DNA from: Paraescarpia echinospica
Taxonomy: Eukaryota; Annelida; Polychaeta; Sabellida; Siboglinidae
Direction of reading: 5' to 3'
Assembly (NCBI GenBank): GCA_020002185.1
Contig: CM034532.1
Coordinates: forward strand, 29,961,619 to 30,025,618
DNA: 64,000 bases
Shown here: positions 22,689 to 38,963 of the stretch, in pieces
Numbering within the stretch: position 1 is the stretch's first letter
Layout: every line of letters starts with the position of its first letter
Notes under the pieces: generated by a model
What the model saw: only the letters and a program-made list of their open reading frames with translations
Database searches by the model: none
Told to the model about the DNA's origin: nothing
Program-made: the position numbers and the translations under genes

Positions 22689-23305
22689 TCACATACCCAC
22701 ATACATACACTCACAATCACTTACTCACATACATACATGTACCATACGTACACGTACGTACATAAGCATACGTAATGCATGTACGTACACATACATGTTA
22801 CTACATTACATACATACATGTATACATACATACATACATACATACATACACACATTACACACATACATTGTACATACATACATCCATACAAACATACATA
22901 CATACATACACACACACATACATACATAAAGATACATGCTGCATGCATATGCATGCATACATACATACATACATACATACATACATACATACATACATAC
23001 ATACATACATACATACATACATTCATACATACATACATACATTCATACATACATACATACATACATACACACACATACATACATACATACATACATACAT
23101 ACATACATACATACATACATACATACATACATACATACATACATACATACATACATACGTACATACGTACATACGTACATACATACATACGTACGTACGT
23201 ACGTACATATATACATACATACATACATACATACATACATACATACATACATACATACATACATACATACATACATACATACATACATACATACATACAT
23301 ACATA
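22590..23305. repeat. Compound microsatellite: (GCAC)n, (CA)n and about 0.6 kb of (ACAT)n
   Basis: (GCAC)n occupies about 22,590-22,642 and (CA)n 22,643-22,682. Then interrupted (ACAT)n runs to 23,305, with ACGT variants near 23,158-23,207. Open frames here are artefacts of the repeat. Confidence 0.97.
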
Positions 23306-23375
23306 AAAAGGTAAGTTCTTATATAGCGCAGTATCCAGTCCGCAGGACTGCTCAAAGCGCTTTACACTTTACTCC
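23306..23375 (-). mobile_element. LINE/SINE 3' tail abutting the (ACAT) array
   Basis: On the minus strand this reads GTGTAAAGCGCTTTGAGCAG...TGCGCTATATAAGAACTTAC and then enters (TATG)n. It resembles the stem-forming 3' tail at 21,485-21,560. Confidence 0.6.
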
Positions 23376-23415
23376 CTGGCAGACCTGTTCAAACTCGTAC
23401 GTGTAGTAAGTTGAA

Positions 23416-23492
23416 AACCCCACAAAACACTACCGTAGTGTTTTGAGCGTACCCGAAAAACACTACTGTTACGTTCAAAACACTACCCCTAC
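23416..23492. repeat. Left member of an inverted repeat pair (partner near 27,092-27,175)
   Basis: AAAACACTACCGTAGTGTTT and neighbours are the reverse complement, at high similarity, of the sequence at 27,092-27,175. Both sets are built from TAGTGTTTTGA motifs. Confidence 0.75.
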
Positions 23493-23751
23493 ATTTTTGT
23501 TCCTAATTTTCTATATATATATATGTGCTAGTGACCATCCATAAAGTACGTCTCGCTTGGTGGGAGGTCGTGTGGTATCCGGACAAGCTTTACCAAACTT
23601 TACATGGGGAGGTGGTATCTTGTAAGGGTTGCGTAACGATTAAAACTAAGTTATTGATACCAGAGTGATTATATTCATAACAACCTCGTCGAGTCAGCGA
23701 TAAGTTCAAGGAGTCCACGAGAGCGAGTAGCGTCATTCTATTTTTTATAAT

Positions 23752-23820
23752 AATAATAATAATAAAGGTTCTTTTACCGCGCAATCTCTAACTAATAGTT
23801 AATCAATGCGCTCATAATAT
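23752..23820 (-). mobile_element. Third LINE/SINE-like 3' tail with (ATT)n end
   Basis: The minus strand reads GAGCGCATTGATTAAC...GATTGCGCGGTAAAAGAACC and then (TTATTA)n. It lies downstream, in minus orientation, of the LINE endonuclease fragment at 24.5-26.1 kb and could be that element's 3' end. Confidence 0.45.
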
Positions 23821-24519
23821 AGAAACATTATAAAAACAATTAAAATAATATATAAATTAGTTATAAATTAATTAATTTACAAAATAAAAAATAGATTAAT
23901 AAATTAACAAGAGTCACTAAACCGTCCTGTAAATAACTCTTGCTATTATCCAACATAAGTTTGTTTAAATAAATATGTCTTCAGGTGACGTTTAAAGGAA
24001 ATAAAAATAAGGCATTAGCTAAAATCCTTTTTCCATGTGTACACAAAGTTTAACATTGTATGTAACATTTGACAACATTAAACAAATACAAAAAAATACA
24101 TTTGTAGCATAAATTCGATTTTAAGCTCGTCTATGAAGCGATTCCCGCGGAAAATGAAATTTTAATGAGCTAGGCGATCACGTGGTATCGTGACGTCACT
24201 TATGACACACACTCGCATCAGGCCGACCCTTTCCATGCATTCAGAGCATGTTTACAAGGATAGCTTTTGGGTCGAGCGTCAGAACGAGTTATTGTGCAAT
24301 ATTCCGACGTAATACAAACACTAGTCATCATAGAGGAACAAACATTTATCTTACGGTTCCACATGAATCGAATTTTATTCAAAACAACGAATGCGAATGG
24401 GCCTACAAGTCGACTAGGTTTCGCCGAGCTTGGGCTCGTTTTCAGAATAATTATATCGACTGCAACCAACGGGAGATAATCTACACCAATAAACATACAT
24501 AGCAAACATATATTGTATC

Positions 24520-26080
24520 CAGCTACATGTTCAACTACTCTCTGTGTCGCAGTTTCGATATCGCTCATGTTTGTTTCCGAGGCATCAATTTCATTCATGA
24601 TTTTCGCAATGTTTTTTTCAAAAAAGTTCAGAAACTGGCAGCATAATTTCTCCCTTGAATCAGTGTCGGGCAGTTTGGAAGATTCCACCTTTAGTAGGCT
24701 GTTCACGGCTTCGAAGGCTGTATTCTGATCGGCATCTTGGAGTAGACTTTGATAATGCTGAATTTTGGCTTGCCGTATCCTCGCGCTGACAGCATTACGA
24801 TGATTCACGTATATTCGTCTGTGTATGTCTAATCCTGATGCACGCCAAATGTTCTCATTTTGGCGACGTAACTTTCGCATTGCATGTAATTCCTCGCAGT
24901 ACCAAGGTGGAGTTCTTCTCTTGCGTGGCCGCCGTAACATCACCGGAGCAATTTCTTCCAAGGCCGAAATAACAGCACACGTATATATATATCAAGAATG
25001 GAATCCGGATCTGTGGATGATGTATCAAAGTCAGATAAGTTGGAATTGATTTCACTGGTCAGTGTTTTACAATCAACATGTCGAAGATCTCTTCTGGGTT
25101 GTAGTTTAGCCTGGGGGTAGTTCTTGTCGGCTGTGTGCTCGATAGAGAATGTTACTGATTTGTGGTCAGATATTTCGCTGCTGATCACGGACACTTTGCT
25201 TATGATAGGGTCGGTTGCCCGTGAGATGACAAGATCCAAAGTGTGACCAGCCTTGTGAGTTGAACAATCAACATATTGATGTAAATCATGTATCTGTAAT
25301 AAATCCATGAACCGGGAGACCCCAGGTGCTGAACAAACATCAACATGCAGATTGAAATCTCCCGTGATGACAACTCTATCAGCAGCAGAAGCCAGGTTAG
25401 CAGTCAAATCATCAAATTCGTCCAAGAACACTGGTATAGGTGACGATGGTGGATGGTATATTACAAGCACTGTCAGATGCTTACATCGCACTCTTAGATG
25501 CTCGAACGAAGAGTATTCGGTAGTGTTCGTAGATATAAAAGGCAGTTCGGTTTTGTGTACAATGCCAAGGCCACCACCTCTCTTTTCTTTTCTTCCAACT
25601 CCGAAAAATGAATAGCCTGGAGGACACAGGCTGATGACTGAAGCAGTGTCTTCTTCTTTTAACCACGTTTCTGTAAAAATGGCGACATCAGCCGCCGTGT
25701 CAATGATGTGTTCGCTGACGAGGAATGCTTTGCCAAGAACAGAGCGTGTGTTCAGCAATAGGACATTCAATTCAGTTTCCCTCGCCGATCTCTGTACTGG
25801 AGTAAGGTTAGCCACATTCACGCCTGTTTGTTTACAAACAGACGCCTGCCGCGCAGAAACAACACACTTGATAGTACGGACCTCACGCACGCCGGCCCTG
25901 CAACCGCGCTTTGTTTTGTGTTGGCCACAATACCGCAATAAGTTCCAGTTCGTTGAAGATGGCCTTAGTGTTTCAATGCAGTTCCCGATGTTACGTAGCA
26001 TGGTTGCTGAGTAACGCAGTGTCATGGCGCCAAGTTCAACACAAAGCATCCGGCTGTAGATGATTAAAACTCGCAATTTG
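24520..26080 (-). pseudogene. CR1/L2-like LINE ORF2 fragment: APE endonuclease and linker, reverse transcriptase missing
   Basis: The minus-strand frame contains the full motif series of an APE-type endonuclease: LLLNTRSV (catalytic N), FTETWL (E), RGGGLGIV, VIYHPPSSP (Y), ITGDFNLHVD (D and N), GHTLDLVIS (D) and ISDHKSVTF (S-D-H). In the 26,076-24,940 reading these fall at about residues 107-310. A frameshift near 24,960-24,990, beside a short (TA)n, separates it from the linker RRPRKRRTPPWYCEELHAMR and DADQNTAFEAVNSLLK, which ends near 24,530. The reverse-transcriptase palm motifs expected next are absent. In an active LINE the endonuclease nicks target DNA for reverse transcription. This copy cannot do so. 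Confidence 0.82.
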
Positions 26081-26459
26081 TAGACAGGTAAAAGCAGATA
26101 ATATAAAATTGTTCAGATCTCTGTGAAGCACAAACGTTCACAATAGTCCAGACTTACGTTGATAGTAAAATGATGATGATCAACGTTCCGAAATGCACAA
26201 AACAACACGTGCTTAAAAACTGGTGCTGCCACAAGGCGCGACCGTCGTTTGTTATTTTTTAAATTGCTTTATCGCCAGCGGCGGGAAAGTCGGGGGGAAA
26301 CGTCCGTTGTGCATATTTCAAATATTGTGGGGGATGAGAGATGTTAATAGCTGCGGAGATGGATTTGTTGCTCATGTATCAAGTGTGCGTGCGTGTGCGT
26401 GCGTGAGTACGTGCGTGCGAGAGTGCGTATATGCCTATACCATTTTATAAACAACATAA

Positions 26460-26950
26460 TGATATGTATGTAAGTATACATATAACCCTAACCTCAGGCA
26501 TAGCTGACTTCAAGCATAGCTAATTATAATGATAACCCTAACCTCACTGGATAATGACATTTGACATTAACTATTTATTCCCGTCGTCTAGTTGGTTCCA
26601 GTGATTATACTATAATTAACCCTAATCCTAAACATAACTTACGTGAAACATAACTAATTATGATCAGAACCCAATTGTCGTGATCTGACTGGTTCCAACG
26701 ATTGCCCTGATTCCAACCATAACTAACTACAACAATAACTAATACTAATTTTAGTCTAATTAATCAGGACATTTTTCACTAACTATTTATTCCCGTCGTC
26801 TGATTGGTTCGAATGATTACACTAACCCCAATCACATCTCGCTCCAACCATAACTAATTATAATAAAACACTAAGCTGAATTAATGTTGTAATGACATTT
26901 CACACTAACTATTTATTCCCATTGGCCAATTGGTTACAATGCTTACGAAC
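26460..26950. repeat. Degenerate AT-rich direct repeats
   Basis: AACTATTTATTCCCGTCGTC occurs at about 26,568 and 26,782, and a variant (AACTATTTATTCCCATTGGC) at about 26,906. AACCATAACTAATTATAATR and AACCCTAACCTCA are also repeated. The spacing is irregular (about 214 and 124 bp), so this is an old, disrupted array. Confidence 0.6.
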
Positions 26951-27009
26951 CGTAGTGTATAGAATGATTCCAAAAGATGACTGATTTACGCTGAAATAAT
27001 ATACTAACG

Positions 27010-27215
27010 GTAGTGTTTTGAAATTGGGTAGTGTTTTGAGCGTACGTAGGGGTAGTGTTTTGAGCGTACGTAGGGGTAGTGTTTTGTGCGTACGTAGGGG
27101 TAGTGTTTTGAACTTAACAGTAGTGTTTTGAGGGTACGCTCAAGACACTGTGGTAGTGTTTTGAAAGTACGCTCAAAACATTACCGTAGCGTTTTCAGCG
27201 GGGTACTGTTTTGAG
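27010..27215. repeat. 25-bp tandem repeats and right member of the inverted pair
   Basis: GGTAGTGTTTTGAGCGTACG repeats with a ~25-bp period at 27,010-27,105. The part at 27,092-27,175 is inverted relative to 23,416-23,492. Confidence 0.75.
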
Positions 27216-27224
27216 CGTCCTACA

Positions 27225-27282
27225 CCGGGTTCTCTCGATGGAGAGCCCGAAGCTCTAGCCACTGCACCACTGTGCTAGACAT
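27225..27282 (-). mobile_element. tRNA-derived SINE head (truncated)
   Basis: On the minus strand the sequence reads CTAGCACAGTGGTGCAGTGG, then CTAGAGCTTCGGGCTCTC and GAGAGAACCCGG. It includes a good RNA polymerase III A-box (TAGCACAGTGG) and a tRNA-like arm. The B-box (GGTTCGAATCC) is lost at the end, so it is a SINE remnant rather than a tRNA gene. Confidence 0.55.
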
Positions 27283-28052
27283 ACATACATACCCTAGCTC
27301 AATTATAATGCATATAAGGATATTTATATGGCCCTTGATTAAGCATCTTTTGTATATGTGTGTTGTCGCAATTAAGAACATTTCGGGCCGACTACTTCCA
27401 ATTTGTAAGCTTGACGGACCTTATTGCTGTCAAAGCAGTCACATTTTGCACATTATACAACATTATTTCTCAGAACCAAATGGACATAGCGACATATTCT
27501 ATAGTGGAATAGGGACGCCGCGGGCACACAATACTATATACAGAGCGCTCTATATTTCGTATTACACCCGATGGCCGACGGGGACGTTGTGTGCGTTTTG
27601 TCATGGCTTCGAGGAAGCCGTTTTATTGTCCGTGACACTGCGTTGTACCGGACGGACAGGCGACTACCCGGCCTGATAGCACCGACGTCGCCAATGCACG
27701 CCTCGGCGCCGTCCGGGGCTTATCGGTATGTGTCTATGTGACGACTTGACGCTTCCTCCCACTGTGTCAATACCGTGTTCAGAAGCATAGCGGCTGCCGG
27801 ACCTTAGCGGTCTTGTTTGGCGACGAGTTTTCCTCTGTGTGCTGACCTATAGGTTGTGTACGTTGTGCACACACAGACGTGGATTCGAACTTGTATGGTT
27901 ACATGTGAACCGTGTAACTAACACTCGAACCAACGCGCAGCTTTACTCTACATCCTGCCTACGCAAATCTTCGGCGCATTCGGTCAGACCTCAAAGAGCT
28001 GTGAGGTTGACATCGCCTCGCCGTTACAAGGAGTGCAACACCAATCATTCAG
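27283..28052. other. Region upstream of the BTB gene
   Basis: The base composition becomes more GC- and CpG-rich from about 27,590 towards the first exon, consistent with a promoter region. No TATA box or other specific element could be called. Confidence 0.4.
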
Positions 28053-32856
<4,804 letters not shown>

Positions 32857-32893
32857 GACGCCATTGTGATCGATCGCGTCGGTAACAAATAAA

Positions 32894-35022
32894 TAATCCG
32901 TTGCGTTCTTGAACGATTCTAGCTATCACTTGCTGTGCACTCGTGACAGCTATCTCAGATTTCGTTTCTGACAGTATACAGATTACATTGTTTGTGTTTC
33001 TCAGTGACAACGTTATTGTTGCGTGAATGTAAATTAACTACGTTACTACAGTCGATGATGCGTTAAGTGTGCAGAGAGGAAAGTTGTGTACGACACAAAC
33101 AGCGACATTTGTTTTGCATGACTCCTCATAATTCGTTGTGGGGAACTATAGACAAAATTTGTGCATGCGGTGTGGCAATATATATTAGACATCATTAGTT
33201 ACTTCAACGTTTTGACCCGAATTGCGCGACACAAGTTTAGGCGAATAAGTGGTTTGTATGATTTATTGGTTGCGGTGATGTTGTGTATTAACGAAAGAAG
33301 TCTTCTTTATCGATGTCTGTATCATCAGTATTCACTGACTGAATAGTCATTGCGTGAATAGGAATTGTTAAAATATAGTGACTGCATGAATAGGGATTTG
33401 TTGAATAATGAATGGATGAATAGGTAATGCGCGGATACTGTCTTCACGAATTGTGACTGCATGCATTGATTGCGTGAAAAGTAAATGCAAGCATAGTGAA
33501 TGCATAACCAAAAATGAATATTTATTAATGACGTGGCATCGCGCCGGTCCAGAGGATGATTAGTAGAAATGTATTTTGATCAGATATTATTAATGACATT
33601 ATTATATACTGGGATAGCATGTGGTCAAATCACAGTAGCCACTGTATGATAGTAGACATGTCGTTAACGAAAAATAAATCAAGAATCGCATAGTTGTAAA
33701 AGTCGCACATTGTAGCTACGTATGTGACAGAACAACGATTTGTTGAACATCTAATACTGGTAAACCTTTAATCGTCTATGTTGTTTAGGATTACGATTAC
33801 GGCTTGTTGGTAGGTGTTGTCAACAATGTGAAACTATGTTAAATACGAGTACTGATAAAAAAAGGTGTGCCTGATTTGTCATTATTGTTACCAACGATAC
33901 AAAGGAGTGACTGCATTACATGGACATTAAAGAAACAACAGTCGACGGTACTCCTGTTATACATTTACTGTGGCTCCAAACGGTATGCAGCAGACAACGT
34001 ACGGTTTATAATTTTTATTGTTAATAACATTCAAACGCAGAACAACGTAAAGGTCGACTATCTAGAAGCAACAAAATGAACACTATGCTGTAATACACTT
34101 TTCCTATATTTATAGCATTACCGTTATCAAAAGCTCATATAAAATTACCATCAACGGTAACAGAAGAACAAAACTCATATATTAAGAAAAACCTTCCTTA
34201 CAACTACGAGCAACGCCCTGCGCGATTGTGATATGCAATTCAAATGCATTTTAATTTATGGCACTGTGTGTTTTAGCAAAACCTATTATGTTCGTCCAAC
34301 ACACCCTCACGTGTGGCTCCATCGCGACTAGGGATTTCACATTATTGCTTACGAGTTCATTTAGTTAGCACACGATTGAAGAAGGTTCTGTCGTTACTCA
34401 GTGAGATTCGCAATTTTGCATGTGTTTCTGCTGCCTCACAGTCAACTTAACGTCGCTTCTAAGCTCTGTGAACTTCGTATCGCAACTATAATAACTTATT
34501 CTGTTCACCCAACTAATCCGCCCATCAGCAATAATGACGTTATCGACAGGCAATGAGATACAATTTCGCACACGGTTAACACATATCCGCGTTATGAGCA
34601 CGTGACGGTCGCCATGTCCTAATAAGGAATTAGCAATGTCAACAGAAATAATCACCTTTACTAAAACGCGTACACTAACAAGCGGTCGTAACGAAACAAA
34701 CAATATTGTTGTTAATGTTACCAATTGGGTCTCCACGAGTAAGACGATTTCGTTGGCGTCTAAGCATCATTTGCTGCTCCGAATACACCACATACTCTAC
34801 TTGGATGGTATCTTACTTGTTACTGTTGCCGTGGTTTCTCCGGAGATTCGCGCATAACCTAATCGCGTCGACTTCCTCTTACAAAACGCTACAAGCCAAC
34901 GTGTCCGAACACCTGACACTGCGTTCTCCTAACGCACGCTTCCGGGAATCAAATCGGGTTTAATCTTGCGCGGCGTAATGTGATAGGATTTGACGGAACA
35001 ATCCCTCCCTTGTCTTCCCTGC
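32894..35022. other. Intergenic region between convergent genes
   Basis: This is the space between the 3' ends of the BTB gene (+) and the claudin-like gene (-). It is AT-rich. Imperfect repeats of TGCATGAATAG-type sequence occur at about 33,345-33,500. ATTAAA on the minus strand near 34,960 could serve the claudin-like gene. Confidence 0.5.
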
Positions 35023-38000
35023 CTAGTAGTCGTCCCGAGCCTTGAGGACCACGACCCAGATGAGAAAACCTCCGGAGATAAACGTCAGCACGGTGGCGGC
35101 GACCTCGAAGTTCCACGAGTATGACAGATGGTTGTTGAAGGGATCGGCTCCTCCGAGCCAGAAGTCCTTGCACTGCAGACGGAAGGCGTTGTCGGCGAAG
35201 ATCATCACCGCCATCATGATGAACATCCCTGGAGCAGCAGACAACATTTAATTAAATATTAACGTAAACAGGGATATTTATACATGAATCTCGCAATCAG
35301 CTTCGTCATTATTGCACGAAGGTTATTTGCTCAATTGATGCCGTCAACTTAAGACATTAGTAAAGTTTCCTTTGTTCAGGCCAGCCTTTGTGCAACTTTG
35401 CAATATCTAACAGTGATATTTTAGTGAAATGTACATTTGTTTTATGTATTGATGATGTACTTTTGAAATAAACACATTTAGTATATTTATTTAATTAATG
35501 TAGGCACCTTATTTATTTGAGTTATTTAGCCGTTTTATTCCTGTTTGTATTACATATATATCACGAAACATGGACACTGTCTTATTTCATTAAATGGCCA
35601 GCCAATCAAACATATTTCAAAGGATACGCACAATACTAATATGCCGTATGGTGTATAATAAATGTGAGCAAGCAATAATATCTAAAATGGTTGCGCTAGC
35701 GTGAATGGCTAATTGTTTAGAATAATTTTCCTCTAAATAGCATTTAACCAATACCACGCAAAACCCTGAGCTTCAGATCGACACGCGCATGCACGGTCAT
35801 TGTATCTGTGGCATCACTGGCATCTAAACGTTAGTTTAATATTTTAGGGACATTATTCGTGAAACAATGTTGAGTAATTATTTTCATGATGTGCTATATA
35901 TTGCGTGATGGTGAATTTGGCAATGTTGTGTGTATTTTTTATGGGATTTGATATTAAATGAGTACGCTTGATTGGTGCATAAGTTAGCGTGTGTCCATAT
36001 TGTGTTGCGTAGAATAAGCCAATCTTAACTATGCGTTTCGCTTGGTAACATTAAATATGCGTTTTGCCTAGTATCACCAGTCTCTCATGATAATTCTCCT
36101 GAAGGCTTACATTAACTAAGTTTACGCAGTACCATGTGATAGTATAATGAAGATAACAAAATATTATGCTTTGGAAACGTAGATTTGACTAAACCAACAT
36201 ATCAAGTTGTTAGTTTAAAATGTCTTGACATTTAACACAATAGTGAGTTTAGCTATTAGGATTTTGTTGTCGGGCGTATACTAAACAATAAGAGGTCTTT
36301 TTTATAAAACATAATATACTGATCTTCTTATTAATGCATGTCACCATAAATTGTAGATTTGTTGTCTTGTTTATGCATTCTCTTTCATTCAGTATCTATG
36401 CGTTTCGCGGGGTATCATTTTTTTTCACAATCAACGTGCTTTTGGTTTGTATTGTTAATAACGTTAATATCCACCAACGATGAGAACTGACGTGCATTAG
36501 CATGGAAAACACACCAAGAACGTGAAGCCGGAGGTAAGCTTTGCAATGGATTTGTTCTAACAGGAATTTACTGACGACGTGCGAGCCTTGGTGAACACTT
36601 AAGGCAATGGCTGGAAGCGAGCGATGGAAAAGGCCGTGAGAAGGTGTGTGTCGTGCTATAAACAGTTAGCGGAAACTGCGGTGAAGAAAGGAGTCGCATT
36701 GTGGCACAAAGAAACCTTCTACAACTACTTCCTTACAAAGAAGACCAAGATGACCGTTGTCCGAGCATCCTCCATCTCAGACAAAGCCAGCTGTGGCATG
36801 ATCAGTTCATGGCACGTCACCCCTTTCACCGGTCTCATGACCGCTCCCAAAAATGTGATGTGTATAGACGATGACTTGATTGCTTCAAGCATGATACCAA
36901 GTGGTACGTAATGAAGGTAAAGGACACGTGAGGGAGAAGAGCTAGCCTAGTTGGCTGGTTCAAATAGGGAAAGCAGGATATAAATAATATGAAATGCTAT
37001 GCCAATTAACATCACCGACCTCTGTTGGCAGTGTGTATGACAGTCTAGCCAACTTTCTGGATGATTATGATGTGTTTGAACAATAATTATTGTTATTCTA
37101 GAGGCGCAAATTGTGTTAAATTTATAACGTTTGTGACAAAATTATATGGATAGCATATTGTTATCATTAAATGGTCAATCATAGGTTAATTACACGATTG
37201 CATGCATTGTACCAACTCTTTGGCAAGAAATGGATCAAATCGGCGATACCAGGCGAAACGCATACGTTTTTGTAACTGTTGTGCCAAGACTTATTTCAAA
37301 ATGTCATTGTTGTGGCATTATTGGTAGTACACCAATGATTTACCTTTAAAGTAAAATATTTGTTAACCAGCTATTCTATGTCTGCTGATGGGACTGTTAA
37401 GAACATCTTATGTTAATTGTGTTACGGTTAAGTCAGAAACAAACTTGTAAATAAAAATATGTTATTAAATATGTTTGACCATGTGTTCCCTGTCAAACTA
37501 GATGTGACGTGTTCTCATAACGTGTTCAACATAAGTAAACTTATAACATTAGACAGGGTGTGACGTATGACGTGGAGGAAGTGCAAATAAATACGATCAA
37601 TTTAAACAACCAGAACACTATTAAACCGTGCGTTGACAGTTGATGAATTTACATTTCACATGACTGTTTATCTATCCTATGTACCAGAAAACCGTCAAAG
37701 ATGTGTAATGACTAATATTATACAGACACAAGACGTTGCAAGACAGACGGACTGTGTGTTTCGCGCAGTATTACACGAATTGGACAACTTCAAACCCCTC
37801 TCTGTGGCAGGAATAACTCCATTAAGGTGTACCATGTTTTGTCTTCAAATCTTCAATATGTATATTGTATCATATTAAAAAATGGGCCAACAGGCCCTGG
37901 AGTCCTTTGGACTATATTGTGAGTTTATAATTATTAATAAAATGTTTTTGGTGAATCATAGTTACAGACCATTAAGAGTTATGATGGAAGTAAAGTGTTG

Positions 38001-38932
38001 ACATGTCAAGTAGCTATCTAGACTATATGCATGCCAGTGAAGATACACCTGGAAATAAAGTATTAGAGTAGACCATTTCGTGAATATTGTATATATTAGT
38101 TAATGTGTTATTAAAAAATACTGTCGGATTTTATCCCGATAGTCTGCTTAGGCCGATTTCCAGTGGTTGTAGAAACCTTACAGGAGAGTTGTTGAGCTGT
38201 AATCTCGCATGTAGCACAGTAAAACATTGTTTAAGAAAATGCACACGCATTATCTGTTCTAATTTTGCCCCTACCACCCTCCCCCAGAATGGGAAGAAGA
38301 AAGAAATGAACTATGATGAAACTTATTTGTTAATAAGATACATATGCATAGTATGCATTTTTACTTAAAAACAGTAGTAATGACAATCAAAAACAGTAGT
38401 AACGACATAATACTGATATGACTGGAGTGACTGAATAGCTGCAACATCTGATAAAACATCTGAATAATATTCCTCGTAATACAACATCAATTGGCACTCT
38501 GCCAACCTAGTCCAGGCAGAAACAGACAAAATGTGAACATTTAGCTTTTTGGGAGGCCCTGAGGTGCCCTTAGATTGATTCAATCAAATACAAATTTCTT
38601 GTGTATAGTGATACTACCCTAAGAAACGTCTATCCAAAATTAGAAAAAAAGTTACAGAAAAGTTTTTGAAATAACAGAAAACACAACCTCTGATCCATGT
38701 AAGACACAGACTCCGCATGTGACAGATGTTGTTCGAAAAAGGATTAGTTTGTGACAGGGTTTAGCCAGAGAGTTATAAATAGAGCTACTGCTGCAGTAGA
38801 CAATTTAGTTAGCAAATTTAGCATTTTAGGGGATCTTTGGTGCCCTTAGAATAATTCAGTCAAATACTGATTTCTTGTGTATAGTGGCACTACCACATGA
38901 AATACCTATGCAAAATTTGAGAAAAAGTTACA

Positions 38933-38963
<31 letters not shown>

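Noticed and set aside
22721..23406. Open frames of repeating TYIH and MYVC on both strands
   Set aside because: Pure (ACAT)n microsatellite read in several frames at once.
26480..26560. Telomere-like AACCCTAACC strings
   Set aside because: Only isolated copies inside a degenerate repeat, with no (TTAGGG)n run.
27225..27282. tRNA gene on the minus strand
   Set aside because: An A-box is present, but the B-box, 3' acceptor stem and full cloverleaf are missing; better explained as a truncated SINE head.
36624..36911. 95-codon + strand frame (starts MEKAVRRCVSCYKQ)
   Set aside because: No recognisable domain, splice context or homology pattern; lies inside an intron on the opposite strand.
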